This document shows, in pieces, positions 21,083 to 33,003 of a stretch of DNA of 64,000 bases. Numbering within the stretch: the stretch's first letter is position 1; each line of letters opens with the position of its first letter. The notes below the pieces were generated by a model, which had not been told where the DNA came from, did not search any database, and saw only the letters and a list, made by a program, of their open reading frames with translations. Both the position numbers and the translations under genes were made by a program. The DNA is from Zoroaster sp. YZ-2022 (lineage: Eukaryota; Echinodermata; Asteroidea; Forcipulatida; Zoroasteridae), in the NCBI GenBank assembly GCA_029582265.1, contig CM055816.1, forward strand, positions 4,370,698-4,434,697. Direction: 5' to 3'.

Positions 21083-21855
21083 GCGACACTGTATGTCCCC
21101 CAATAATTATGTCCCGCCTATAATTATCACCGAAAATAACCCGTTCACATCGCACAAATAATTACATTGTTCTGTTTTATTACAGACAACCCGTTAGCCT
21201 ATTTAATTATATTTTGTTTCTAAAAGACTTATCATGCCCATATCCGGTATCCCTAGGCATACAATCCCAGTAGCTTAGCATGAAATCAAGATTGAATCAA
21301 AAACTTTCAAATTCACAAATATTTGGAGAGTGTTAAAAAATCATAATAAAATAACACTTTCAAATAACTTTGGGGATTTCTTGGCTGGAGGTGGGGTAGG
21401 GCATCGTCGGCGATCCGGGGACAGGGATATGTCCCCACCCCACCACCCCAATATTTATGACGGGGACGGTAATGGCTGGCAATACCCCCCCCCCCCCCCC
21501 ATGAAGTATCTTCCCCCTTAAAGACACACAAATTATTACATTATTCCATTGGTTTTTACAATTACAGACATCAGTATCAGCGTCTTTACTTCGGGACATT
21601 TTGTTTCTACAAATCTGTATGTTCACCATTCATAATTTTTTGGTTTGCATATTTGAAAAAGGAACCAAAAACATAATAGGAATAGAAATTTTCAAAAATA
21701 ATACTAACACATATTCAGAACACACATAATATATTCCATCGTATTTGTAATTACAGACATTAGAGTATAAACCTATTAGTCCCAAAACTCACGTGACAAA
21801 GTAAAACATAAAAAAATGAAACTTCAAATTATTCGGCGAGGGTGGATTGGTGGAT
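21083..21855. repeat. dispersed ~770-bp repeat, copy 1
   Basis: Almost identical, in direct orientation, to 32233-33003, from GACACTGTATGTCCCCCAAT to ATTCGGCGAGGGTGGATT. It contains a C-rich homopolymer run (about 21486-21500) that differs in length between copies. The family is not recognised. Confidence 0.88.
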
Positions 21856-23755
21856 GGGGTATGTCCTGCTTTCTACTATTCCCCGTAGTAACAAGAATGT
21901 ATCGGCGAGTTCATCGGTTGGGTGAGTGGTGTGTCATGGCTCCTGCGTTCTACTATTCCCCCATAGTAACAAGAAAGTATCGGGGAGTTCATAGGTTGGG
22001 TGTGTGGTGTGTCATGGGTCCTGCTTTCTAATATTCCCCATAGTAACAAGAAAGTATCGGGGAGTTCATCGGTTGGGTGTGTGGTGTGTCATGGGTCCTG
22101 CTTCTTACTGTTCCCCGTAGTAACAAGAATGTATCGGGGAGTTCATCGGTTGGGTGTGTGGTGTGTCATGGCTCCTGCTTTCTAATATTCCCCCATAGTA
22201 ACAAGAAAGTATCGGGGAGTTCATAGGTTGGGTGAGTGGTGTGTCATGGCTACTGCTTTCTACTATTCCCCCATAGTAACAAGAAAGTATCGGGGAGTTC
22301 ATAGGTTGGGTGAGTGGTGTGTCATGAGTCCTGCTTTCTACTATTCCCCATAGTAACAAGAAAGTATCGGGGAGTTCATAGGTTGGGTGTGTGGTGTGTC
22401 ATGGCTCCTGCTTTCTACTATTCCCCGTAGTAACAAGAAAGTATCGGGGAGTTCATCGGTTGGGTGTGTGGTTTGTCATGGCTACTGCAACTTACTGTTC
22501 CCCGTAGTAACAAGAAAGTATCGGGGAGTTCATCGGTTGGGTGTGTGGTGTGTCATGGCTCCTGCTTTCTACTATTCCCCCATAGTAACAAGAAAGTATC
22601 GGGGAGTTCATAGGTTGGGTGAGTGGTGTGTCATGGGTCCTGCTTTCTACGATTCCCCCATAGTAACAAGAAAGTATCGGGGAGTTCATAGGTTGGGTGT
22701 GTGGTGTGTCATGGCTCCTGCTTTCTACTATTCCCCCATAGTAACAAGAAATATCGCGGAGTTCATAGGTTGGGTGAGTGGTGTGTCATGAGTCCTGCTT
22801 TCTACTATTCCCCGTAGTAACAAGAAAGTATCGGGGAGTTCATAGGTTGGGTGTGTGGTGTGCCATGGCTCCTGCTTTCTACTATTCCCCCATAGTAACA
22901 AGAAAGTATCGGGGAGTTCATAGGTTGGGTGAGTGGTGTGTCATGAGTCCTGCTTTCTACTATTCCCCGTAGTAACAAGAAAGTATCGGGGAGTTCATAG
23001 GTTGGGTGTGTGGTGTGTCATGGCTCCTGCTTTCTACTATTCCCCCATAGTAACAAGAAAGTATCGGGGAGTTCATAGGTTGGGTGAGTGGTGTGTCATG
23101 AGTCCTGCTTTCTACTATTCCCCGTAGTAACAAGAAAGTATCGGGGAGTTCATAGGTTGGGTGTGTGGTGTGTCATGGCTTCTGCTTTCTACTATTCCCC
23201 ATAGTAACAAGAAAGTATCGGGGAGTTCATAGGTTGGGTGTGTAGTGTGTCATGGGTCCTGCTTTCTACTATTCCCCCATAGTAACAAGAAAGTATCGGG
23301 GAGTTCATAGGTTGGGTGTGTGGTGTGTCATGGGTCCTGCTTTCTACTGTTCCCCTATAGTAACAAGAAAGTATTGGGGAGTTCATAGGTTGGGTGTGTG
23401 GTGTGTCATGGCTTCTGCTTTCTACTATTCCCCATAGTAACAAGAAAGTATCGGGGAGTTCATAGGTTGGGTGTGTAGTGTGTCATGGGTCCTGCTTTCT
23501 ACTATTCCCCCATAGTAACAAGAAAGTATCGGGGAGTTCATAGGTTGGGTGTGTGGTGTGTCATGGCTCCTGCTTTCTACTGTTCCCCGTAGTAACAAGA
23601 AAGTATCGGGGAGTTCATAGGTTGGGTGTGGTGTGTCATGGGTCCTGCTTTCTACTATTCCCCGTAGTAACAAGAAAGTATTGGGGAGTTCATAGGTTGG
23701 TGTGGTGTGTCATGGGTCCTGCTTTCTACTATTCCCCCATAGTAACAAAAAAATG
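21856..23755. repeat. 78-bp minisatellite, about 24 units, with higher-order structure
   Basis: The core is GTAACAAGAAAGTATCGGGG, then AGTTCATAGGTTGGGTG. Units alternate between TGTGTGGTGTGTCATGGCTC and GAGTGGTGTGTCATGAGTCC types. Between about 22760 and 23130 the pair repeats as a 155-bp higher-order unit. A 78-bp period keeps frames open on both strands (26-residue periodic ORFs); these are not genes. Confidence 0.92.
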
Positions 23756-23764
23756 CCACAACTG

Positions 23765-24328
23765 ACATGACAAGAAGACAACAAAGTGTAAAGGAAGAAT
23801 CTCTCTCAACTTGTTTCATAACTTAGTGTTTACATACAAACTTAAGAGTCAAGTACATGTACAGTCACGTGAAGAGATACATGGGCAGATAGAAGGCCAT
23901 ATAGACAATAGAGAAGGAGAGGAAGTAGTTCTCTGACAGTAGTCATGTGTTTACACTGCACAAGCATCGTACCTCTCACAAACACAATAGAGTAGGCAAT
24001 ATGCAATATCAATTGTCGTTATTGCGTATATGGCGTAAGAACGATAAGCAGAAGCTTATGAAAAGATTTATCTCCACTTGAATGAATTGCTACGAGGGTC
24101 TTATTGATTATTAAATAGGCATATATATTAAATTGTGTCTCGCTGCAGTAGCCTTGATGTTAGGTAGACAGACTGAAATGAAATAAGATGAGTTTTAAAG
24201 GCAATGTGTGTAGGTGTTCTTGAAAATTTAAACAATTTCAAATTTTAAATAATGAATAATTTACCACCGTTTCACATAAACTTACTCAGTGCAAGGTTGA
24301 TGGCTATCGAATTTACTTCTAAATTGTT

Positions 24329-24384
<56 letters not shown>

Positions 24385-24960
24385 TTAACTGTTATTCCCC
24401 AATGTAAGTCAGAATTAAAATTTTAAATTAAATGTCCCCTTTAAGTTTGAATATAGTGATGTCAAATAAGTTTTAACATGAAAAATTACTGTGAATAACT
24501 TTAGTGCAAACAATAGCCCGCACTATGCTAGATAAAATCGCAATGCCGCGAAGGTAAAAACCAAAAGTATTAAAAAACAATGCAGGTCTAAAATAAAGAT
24601 TTCGATAAGTTGCGTCATAATTTAGTCTCCCATTTGGCTTAAATACATTGTTAAAAATATAGAATCAGGTGAGAAACATTAAAACATGATGACAATACTT
24701 TTGAAAATGTTTGGGAGTTAAAGGATAATTTTTGAAAATTGTTTTTTCATTTCTATGGGAAGTTTCTCACAACCACATCCCCCCTCGTTAGGCGATTTTT
24801 CGGGGAATTTTTGTTCACGACTACCTCCCAAAATTTCTCACGCCTTCTTCACCCTCATCCAGGTGTTAAATTGTGTACCACCGCTGAAGTCAGTCGGCAA
24901 ATTGGCTTCCACACCCCCTCGCCCACCCACACCCCATCAATTTCTCACGCCTTAAATACA
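23765..24960. other. intergenic with a (TA)n tract
   Basis: A (TA)n microsatellite lies at about 24328-24380. No gene is supported. Confidence 0.5.
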
Positions 24961-24969
24961 TGGTTAAAA

Positions 24970-25457
24970 ATGTCCCACCCCCACACCATCCCATCCCCAC
25001 ACCATCCCATCCCCACAGCATCCCACCTCCACACCATCCCACCTCAACACCATCACACCCCCACACCATCCCACCTCCACACCATCCCACCTGCACACCA
25101 TCCCACCTCCACACCATCCCACCTCCACACCATCCCACCTCCACACCATCACACCCCACACCATCCCACCCACACACCATCCCACCCACACACCATCCCA
25201 CCCCTACAACATCCCATCCCCACAACATCCCACCCCACAACATCCCACCCCCACACCATCCCACCTCCACACCATCACACCCCACACCATCCCACCTCCA
25301 CACCATCCCACCTCCACACCATCCCACCTCCACACCATCCCACCTCCACACCATCCCACCCCCACACCATCCCACCTCCACACCATCCCACCCCCACACC
25401 ATCCCACCTCCACACCATCCCACCCCACACCATCCCACCCCCACACCATCCCACCTC
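24970..25457. repeat. 16-bp minisatellite, about 30 units
   Basis: The consensus is CACACCATCCCACCTC, with CCC/CTC/CAC variants. All three plus-strand frames and several minus-strand frames are open because the unit lacks stops, giving artefactual Pro/His/Thr-rich and Gly/Trp/Val-rich ORFs up to 244 codons. Confidence 0.92.
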
Positions 25458-25469
25458 TAATGAGACACG

Positions 25470-26570
25470 GTAGAATAACACCTTTAAATGATATACTGTC
25501 TCTTTAAGACTTACAATACCATCATACATACAGACTGAAAGATGGATAACTAATACAATTTAACAGTCCTAAAATACACCTACAGACAAACAAGTGGACC
25601 AAGCAACGAGCAAACAAACCAATCGCAATCCAAACCAACAAAGTCAACCAATCAACAAAACAGTGTTTAAAGCACATGCACAAACAGATATACAGACAAA
25701 CTGTCAGATATGATACATAAACAAGGACAAGTCGGCGAAATCAACTTTTGATCTTTAAACGGAATTTTTAATATTGGTTCGCGGCGTTCAAACACAAAAA
25801 GAAAGCTTACACATATTTGTAATGCTATACCAATCGTTAAAATTGCGTGGTCAAGCACGATCACAGGGATAGAAAGACAAATATAGTCAAGGCTTGGAGG
25901 ATGAGATGAAACGGAAGTTATTGTGTTTATGCGTGTGGATGATGTAGGCCTTATTGAGAAGACAAAGGCAGGTTTAGGTACTGATAATCGTACACGTTTA
26001 TTATTTATATCTACAGAGAAGCTTCTGGAAAAGTAGCAAAATATTGAGAAAATTACTTTTTACTGGAATGATATGTATCATGCAGAATAATAATTATGAG
26101 CTTTTGCGAGTTTGTTGCTGACAGTAAATTCCTTAGCTGAAAAACAGACAGATAACCGTCTGTGGATCTAGGAATGTATATTGACCATGATACCTTTGCG
26201 GACCTTTTTGCCTTGTCCCCATATTTTTGCCTTTGTAACCCTCCCCCATTCGCCGTCAGTGTATCTGCCCTTGCAAAGAGACATTTTGACAAACAAATGA
26301 TTTTACGAACATTATACTGAACCATCAATCAAACAAAAAAGTGATTAAACACAAATGCACCGACAGACAGAAAGATGACACAAATATGGACAGTCGATCA
26401 ATTTTACATCATTATTTAATGGACGTTCAAATCACATTATTTTAGTGCTCACCATAAAACACAGTCTACGTGTGGAATAATTATATGCTGAATAAAAGGT
26501 TTTAGCAGTTATCATAGTCAAGTATAATTTAACTCTTACCAATGAATATTGTGTGTGAAACCTTGTTTTT
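25470..26570. other. intergenic, no gene seen
   Basis: No ORF with recognisable content. The sequence is AT-rich with CAAACAAA-type low complexity around 25580-25690. Confidence 0.4.
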
Positions 26571-26575
26571 TAACT

Positions 26576-28790
26576 TAATTCTCGTACAATATGATATGTT
26601 TCTCGATGACTATATTAAAAGTACTGAAGTAGAATCAATATTTATTAAAGTAAATAGACCTTACAAAAAACCCATTATTGTTGGAACCATGTAGGCCCTA
26701 TCGCCCTCCATCCAAAGGTGTAGATTATTTTAATTCTATGTTGGATGTTTTGGAAAAGGTTCTTGTTGAACATGGCGTTATATTGTTGGGTAACCTAAAT
26801 TATGATTATAAATTTGATGAATCTCTAAGTAGTAACAACGTGTTTTATATGAAACAATTGTTCGGATTTACGCAATTAATCAGAGAACCAACAAGAGTCA
26901 CAGATACTTCTTCAACTTTAATTGATGTTATTTTGTCCACCAATGTTACTGAACATAAGACTTCTGGTGTTATTAAGGTTTCACTTAGTGATCACTTCCT
27001 TACATACACTATTTTAGATGGTAAACCGGTTACTAAACAACAAAGGGTTGTTACTACTAGAAATTATAACAAGTTTGATGCAAGTATATTTTGTGATTCA
27101 TTGAATAATGCAATATGTGATTTAGATACCCATCTGTCTCGTAACGATACACCACTGGATACTACATGGGATATGTTTAAACACACCTTTAATAATATTT
27201 CTGAAAAACATGTACCATTATATTAAAAAATGTGAGAGTAAGAGATCGTTGTAATCCTAGGATAACAAGGAATATTATAATACTCATGAATGAAAGAGAT
27301 TTCCTTCATAGGAAAGCTATTAAAAATGCGTGTAGTGATACATGCAAACAGTATAAATTAAAAGGAAATCAAGTTGTTCATGAAATTGAAAAAACTCAAC
27401 GTGAATTTTATAAAACACAAGTTACCAAAAATAATGGTCAAAAACACAATATGTGGAAAATACTTAAAACTTTAACTGGGTCAAATGTAGTCTCTTCACC
27501 AAATAATATTGATGTTGAAAAATGTAATAATTATTTTGCCACAATTGGGTCTAAGCTAGCTACTAAATTCAATGAGAAGGTTGATTACAAGTGGGAGTTA
27601 CCAGAGAGTATTTACACCTTTAAACTTGAATCAATTAGCACCGATGTAGTGCTCGAACAACTTAATTATCTAAAGAGTAAATCAAATCTAGATGTGTTGA
27701 ATATGGACTGTAAACTGCTTAACATTGGAGCACCTATTATAACACCTTTGTTAACTAAATTTTTTAAATATGTCAATAAATGAAGCTAGTGTCCCAGAAG
27801 ATTGGAAATTTGCTAAAGTCACTCCCATTTATAAAGGTAAAGGTTCTGTTGAGGATTATGGAAATTATAGACAGATCTCTGTAATAAGTCATGTATCTAA
27901 AATTATGGAAAAGATTATTTTATCGCAACTAAAAGAATATTTGTGACCCGCTCTACAAAAAAGGGTATTATGTCGCACAAATAAAACAATTAGTTATATA
28001 TAAATAGTTGAATTGGTCACATTACAAGCTTTAATTTGGTACAGGTTTGACCCCTGTGGCATTTTGCATTCTGGAGATATATTAATAATTTGCATATTCA
28101 TATTTTACAATGTAACGAAAGTGCTTTCAGAGATACAGCCCTTTAAACATACTAAATGGAAAAAGAAATGAGCTAAAAATAAACTCTTGAATGCCCATAG
28201 CAACAGTTATGTTATTGATAGCGGGTGTTAAAACCGTATCACTACGAAAGCATAACATTGGTGGTTTTTTCCTCTAAAACGGACAAAGAGTAAAACAAAA
28301 GACGAAAACAATGCACACAAAAACGTTTGTTTTTTTCATCTTTATTCATCAATATTAATATTTCTGAAAATAAATTATGAAAATATTGATATTATAGAAG
28401 CCAACAAACCAAACAAACAAAATCAGTTTGTGAAGATTTGTTCACCCGTCTCCACATAGAACAGCCCTTTACGTGTAATAGCATAGCGCGACTTAATACC
28501 CTTTTTCGTAGAGCGGGTAACATTTATACGACCATCAATTTATAACTACTGCACAGTCTGCTTATTTAAAGAACCATTCTACAAACACTGCTATACACAA
28601 GGTTGTTTCAGATATTTCAGAAGGTATTAACGCTAATGAAACTAATGCTTTGTGTTTTATTAATCTCCAAAAATTGTTTCGACCACTATTGATCATGAAA
28701 TTTTATTGAAAAAAATGGATAATTACGGTATTAAAGATTTGAGTTTGCAATGGTTTAAGAATTGGAACAAATGATCTAATTTATTTCATA
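26576..28790 (+). pseudogene. non-LTR retrotransposon (AP endonuclease plus partial RT), broken
   Basis: A reading of endonuclease character runs from about 26576 (VNRPYKKPIIVGTM, then PPSKG after a frame change). It then has LLGNLN (a degenerate GDFN motif), STLIDVILST and LSDHFLTY, the C-terminal motifs of APE-type endonucleases. A stop at 27224-27226 precedes the linker and early RT frame (27232-27783; then VPEDWKFAKVTPIYKGKGSV, a degenerate NYRQISV and KIMEKIILSQLKEYL). The frame is split at 27946 by a MITE and resumes about 28522 (QFITTAQSAYLKNHSTN ... LCFINLQK). The RT A-motif is frameshifted and the YADD region is missing, so it is dead and 3'-truncated. It is most similar in style to CR1/Jockey-like elements. 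Confidence 0.85.
27946..28518. mobile_element. 573-bp MITE inserted in the non-LTR element
   Basis: The ends ACCCGCTCTACAAAAAAGGG and CCCTTTTTCGTAGAGCGGGT are inverted copies, extending inward to TATTATGTCGC / GCGACTTAATA (about 31 bp with few mismatches). It interrupts the reverse-transcriptase frame precisely (EYL ... YDHQFITT). There is no ORF. Confidence 0.88.
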
Positions 28791-28857
28791 ATGTTTCTAA
28801 ATGTTTCTAAATAATAATGTTTCTGCAAACTTATTTGTTTGATGGTTGCTGATGATT

Positions 28858-29290
28858 ACATATCCTTTCAAATTGAACACCGGCGTTTTCTCAGCCTACC
28901 AGCGCGACAAGCGTCAGTCTGGGCACCGAGGATCCCCAGAGACCTCGCTCGGCTTCGCCGAAGCCGTTTACGTACACTGGCTACAGTGTGTGAAACTACC
29001 ACACTGTGTATGGATGCAGGTGTGATGAATGGTTTGGGAAGCCTCCTTTTAATTATTGAACTACCCAAACTTCCCCTTGTGGAAAATGTATTAAATTTGT
29101 TGATTTCGTATCCTTCTTAATAATTATGTTTTTCCATTAATAAATTAAATGGAAACTAATTTCTTGTTGAAATAACAGTTGATCTCATTATGTAATTGGA
29201 CAGACGTTTTTTCTGCAAATTTATTTCTTGATCTTGTGCTGATGGCAAGTATACATATAGTTAACAAGTAACTTGTTCTTTATTTCAAAT
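28858..29290. repeat. dispersed ~440-bp repeat, copy 2
   Basis: Partner of 20640-21082. It is followed by a third partial copy of its first ~90 bp (29280-29372), so the leading segment flanks the unit on both sides. Confidence 0.85.
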
Positions 29291-29379
29291 TGAACACCAA
29301 CGTTTTCTCACCCTGCCAGCGCGGCAAGAACCAGTCCGGACACCGGGACGGAAATCCTGAAGACCTCGCTCGAATATAC

Positions 29380-30740
29380 TCACATGTGTATGCACGTGTA
29401 TTTTGTATATACGTGTATACGTGTGTACACGAAGAAACACGAACATGCCTCGGAATTTTCTGTTTCAGATGCGAATAGCTCAGAAATATCATTCTTTGAT
29501 ATATCAATTGATATGGGCAGATACTGCAGTCCTCGCCAAAGATAATTACGTTGATATATATGTCTACAATTACATCGGGACAGCAAAACTGAGTCGTGTG
29601 TTAAGTTATAAAGATGTTTATTTTTCTTTTATTGTGAACAAGGTAATACATCAAACTAGAAATATTTCTCTTTTTGAACAGACCTCAGAGCTGCCTGTAT
29701 ATATTCCGTAAGGGCTCCTGCTAAAAGTTATGCAAAATTATTGTGGTTTGATCTAATTTTATAATAACAAGAAATCGCATCCTCTTCTTTTATTTATTTA
29801 TTTCTGATATTTTATCAGTGTATCGCGTTCACATAACATGTGGTCTCCCTCTCGTGGCCCTGGGAATTAAAAGGTAATTCAAAAGATAAAATTAAAATGA
29901 TCAATAAACAATAAACATAATAAAACATTTAAACAAATAAAACTAAAATAAAAGATAAAATTAATAACTAATTCAGTTACAAACAAAACCCACTGTGGTA
30001 AGAAATATATAAGTGAAATAAAACATTATGTTCATTGTACAAAGGTACTTGAGTTGATAGAGATAATCAAATGTTCCTAATTATTGTAAAGTCTATGCAC
30101 TTCATACACTCTAAAAACAGATTGGTTAAAAAACTACCAATTTAAATGGTTAACACTATTTTTTATTATTTTAACCGAGAGATTGATCAATGTGGTTTTA
30201 AGAGTGTATGTTGGTTGTATTATTTATTTAGTGCCTGATGTGTTTGTTGTATACGTTATTACCACATGAAATCCTTGAGCCGTACAGAAGTATTACCCTA
30301 ACTCTCGCTTTATCATTCATTGTGTTCAAATCGAGCGACCCAACACACCTCATCCGTTGATCGAGAAAATAGGCCTATACACTGACTCACTTTGCTAATC
30401 AGGTGAGGGATATTGCGATTTGTTGTTTGTGTACGATTGTTTGGCCCTCAAGAGGATAGGGAATGGACGGTGAGGGCCCGGGGCTGGCTTTCAAAACGAA
30501 TATTCGAGAGCACTGAGGTGCATGTAGTTGTACCACCTCAATTAACCTATCGCCAGCATCATCACCCAAGCCAATCTACAATTCTTTTAACAAGCAAATT
30601 TGTCTTACCTTTTATTTCTTAGATCAATCCATATTTAGATTTTATGATCATGGTCAATTTCTTTGAGTAAGAGTGGTTGGAGGAAATGATTAATGTTAGT
30701 CATCAAATTGCCTGGTAAATAGTCATGTGCACTTAACAAC
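29380..30740. other. intergenic, no gene supported
   Basis: Contains TG/CA-rich sequence (29380-29440). ORFs under 105 codons lack recognisable features. Confidence 0.4.
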
Positions 30741-30749
30741 ACTATTGTA

Positions 30750-31370
30750 CATGGAGCAAATAGAGTCGGGCAATTTATTTGTATAACGTTAAAACATGAA
30801 GGACCCTAACTGAAGAAGATATATGTTATTTATTATACAAGAACATATAATTCAGTTTTATTAATTGGCATTCATTTGTCACATTTTTATTTTCAATTCT
30901 CAGGCCCGGGTATGATTGCATTATGTGCAATGTTGAAGGAATGGAACAACAATATTTGTAAATGTTGGCAAAACTGCTTCTCTTTGAATCATTTTTATTT
31001 TAATTTTGTTTAATACATTCTTTGTTTCATCAGTTTTAGGGTGACGTTTTGACAATTTCTTTTTTAAAAATGGCAGTTCCTCAGACTAAATAGTTTATTG
31101 TGAAGATTGATTCCATCATCAGCTTTATACCAACTAAGTTGTATATTAACATTCAACTATTTGGGTATTTTTTAATTAGTTTTTTAAATATCAGTTCTAT
31201 AACCTACCTTTAAGACAAAAATATTAAATTCAATAAAATTTACATTAGGCCTACTCTGTGTTGTGTGTTTCATTATAATTTTCCATTCTTGATCAATCGC
31301 TTGCGACTGGTTCTTTTGAAATTGAATGTACCTGACGACGCTTTCAATTAGAACTTACTTATTTTCCAAG
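30750..31370. repeat. dispersed block, partner of 18510-20190 (uninterrupted copy)
   Basis: Carries the empty TTAA site at 31210-31213. Its interior is inverted relative to the other copy. A further degenerate relative of the interior is visible near 45420-45720 (TTGGCAAAACT..., GATTGATACCATCATCAG). Confidence 0.8.
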
Positions 31371-32232
31371 AGGTTTTGGCTAATTGAAGGGGTTCAAATA
31401 AGCCTTGCTCTAGATGCAACAAAAATCCCACGTCAGAAAAGTGTTAAGCCTGCTGCTGCTGGTCGCAACTAAATCTATCAGCTAGAACAATTATGTTTCT
31501 TTTGTTTACTACTGTGGGCAATATGATCCATTATAATGTAAACGTTTTTGTTGAAGCATGGTTAGGGATATTAGTCCCATCTTATGTCAATTTCGCCAAT
31601 TTAAATACAGCGTCATTCTGTTTCGCACGGAATTAAATGTTGCTCAAAATCATCATTCAGTTTCCATTCAGTTTCCTTTTTTAAACAAAAAAACATCCAA
31701 TTTAACAATCCACTCGAACAACATTCAAATTTGCAGGAGCTTTCGACGGTTAAGGGAAAAACCATATGAATGGACAATAAGAAACCAGGATAGAAATAAT
31801 AAAGACACACTCAAACAATAAAACAGGTTATATTGAAACAGTCCAATATAATATAAATGTTACAGAATTAGGCCCAGGTCAGAAACCAATATAGATTGTA
31901 ATCAGAGAAAAAACAAAACAAAGTGTGATAAAAAAAAGACCGATAGGGCCTATATACAATGTACGAGAAATGCACATGAATAAAGAAAACTAAATTAAGT
32001 TTGAATTAAAGTAAAGATGTGAAACGTATTCAGTTGTCTTGTACAATTAATCTAGGCCTATTTCTTTGCATTTGTTTCTCGTATTTGTTTGCATTTGTTT
32101 CTCGTATGTTTTGTTTGCAACTAAACGTACCTATATAAAAAATAAAATAAATGCGTATACATAGTCCGTCTGATGGCTGGGCAGCGATTCTTAGAAGTGT
32201 GTGTATGTGGGGGTGGGGGTGGGAGTGGGAAT
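31371..32232. other. intergenic, no gene seen
   Basis: AT-rich sequence with a G-rich run (GGGGGTGGGGGTGGGAGTGG) at about 32210-32230. Nothing else is supported. Confidence 0.4.
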
Positions 32233-33003
32233 AGAGGGACACTGTATGTCCCCCAATAATTATGTCCCGCCTATAATTATCACCGAAAATAACCCGTTCA
32301 CATCACACAAATAATTACATTGTTCTGTTTTATTACAGACAACCCGTTAGCCTATTTAATTATATTTTGTTTCTAAAAGACTTATCATGCCCATATCCGG
32401 TATCCCTAGGCATACAATCCCAGTAGCTTAGCATGAAATCAAGATCGAATCAAAAACTTTGAAATTCACAAATATTTTGAGAGTGTTAAAAAATCATAAT
32501 AAAATAACACTTTCAAAGAACTTTGGGGATTTCTGGGCTGGGGCTGGGGTAGGGCATGGTCGGCGATGCATGGACAGGGACATGTCCCCACCCCACCACC
32601 CCAATATTTATGACGGGGACGGTAATGGCTGGCAAACCCCCCCCCCCCTCCCATGAAGTATCTTCCCCCTTAAAGACACACAAATTATTACATTATTCCA
32701 TTGGTTTTTACAATTACAGACATCACTATCAGCGTCTTTACTTCGGGACATTTTGTTTCTACAAATCTGTATGTTCACCATTCATCATTTTTTGGTTTGC
32801 ATATTTGAAAAAGAAACCAAAAAAAAATAGGAATAGAAATTTTCAAAAATAATACTAACACATTTTCAGAACACACATAATATATTCCATCGTATTTGTA
32901 ATTACAGACATTAGCGTATAAACCTATTATTCCCAAAACTCACGTGACAAAGTAAAAAAGAAAAAGAAATGAAACTTCAAATTATTCGGCGAGGGTGGAT
33001 TAG
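32233..33003. repeat. dispersed ~770-bp repeat, copy 2
   Basis: Partner of 21083-21855. At its right end it abuts the first unit of the 33.0-44.4 kb array, where copy 1 abuts the 78-bp minisatellite. Confidence 0.88.

Noticed and set aside
21816..23765. ORFs such as VTRKYRGVHRLGVWCVMAP on plus and SRSHDTPHTQPMNSPILSCY on minus
   Set aside because: Translation of the 78-bp minisatellite; both strands open with a 26-residue period.
24739..25529. 244-codon Pro/His/Thr ORF and its antisense Gly/Trp/Val ORFs
   Set aside because: Artefacts of the 16-bp minisatellite.
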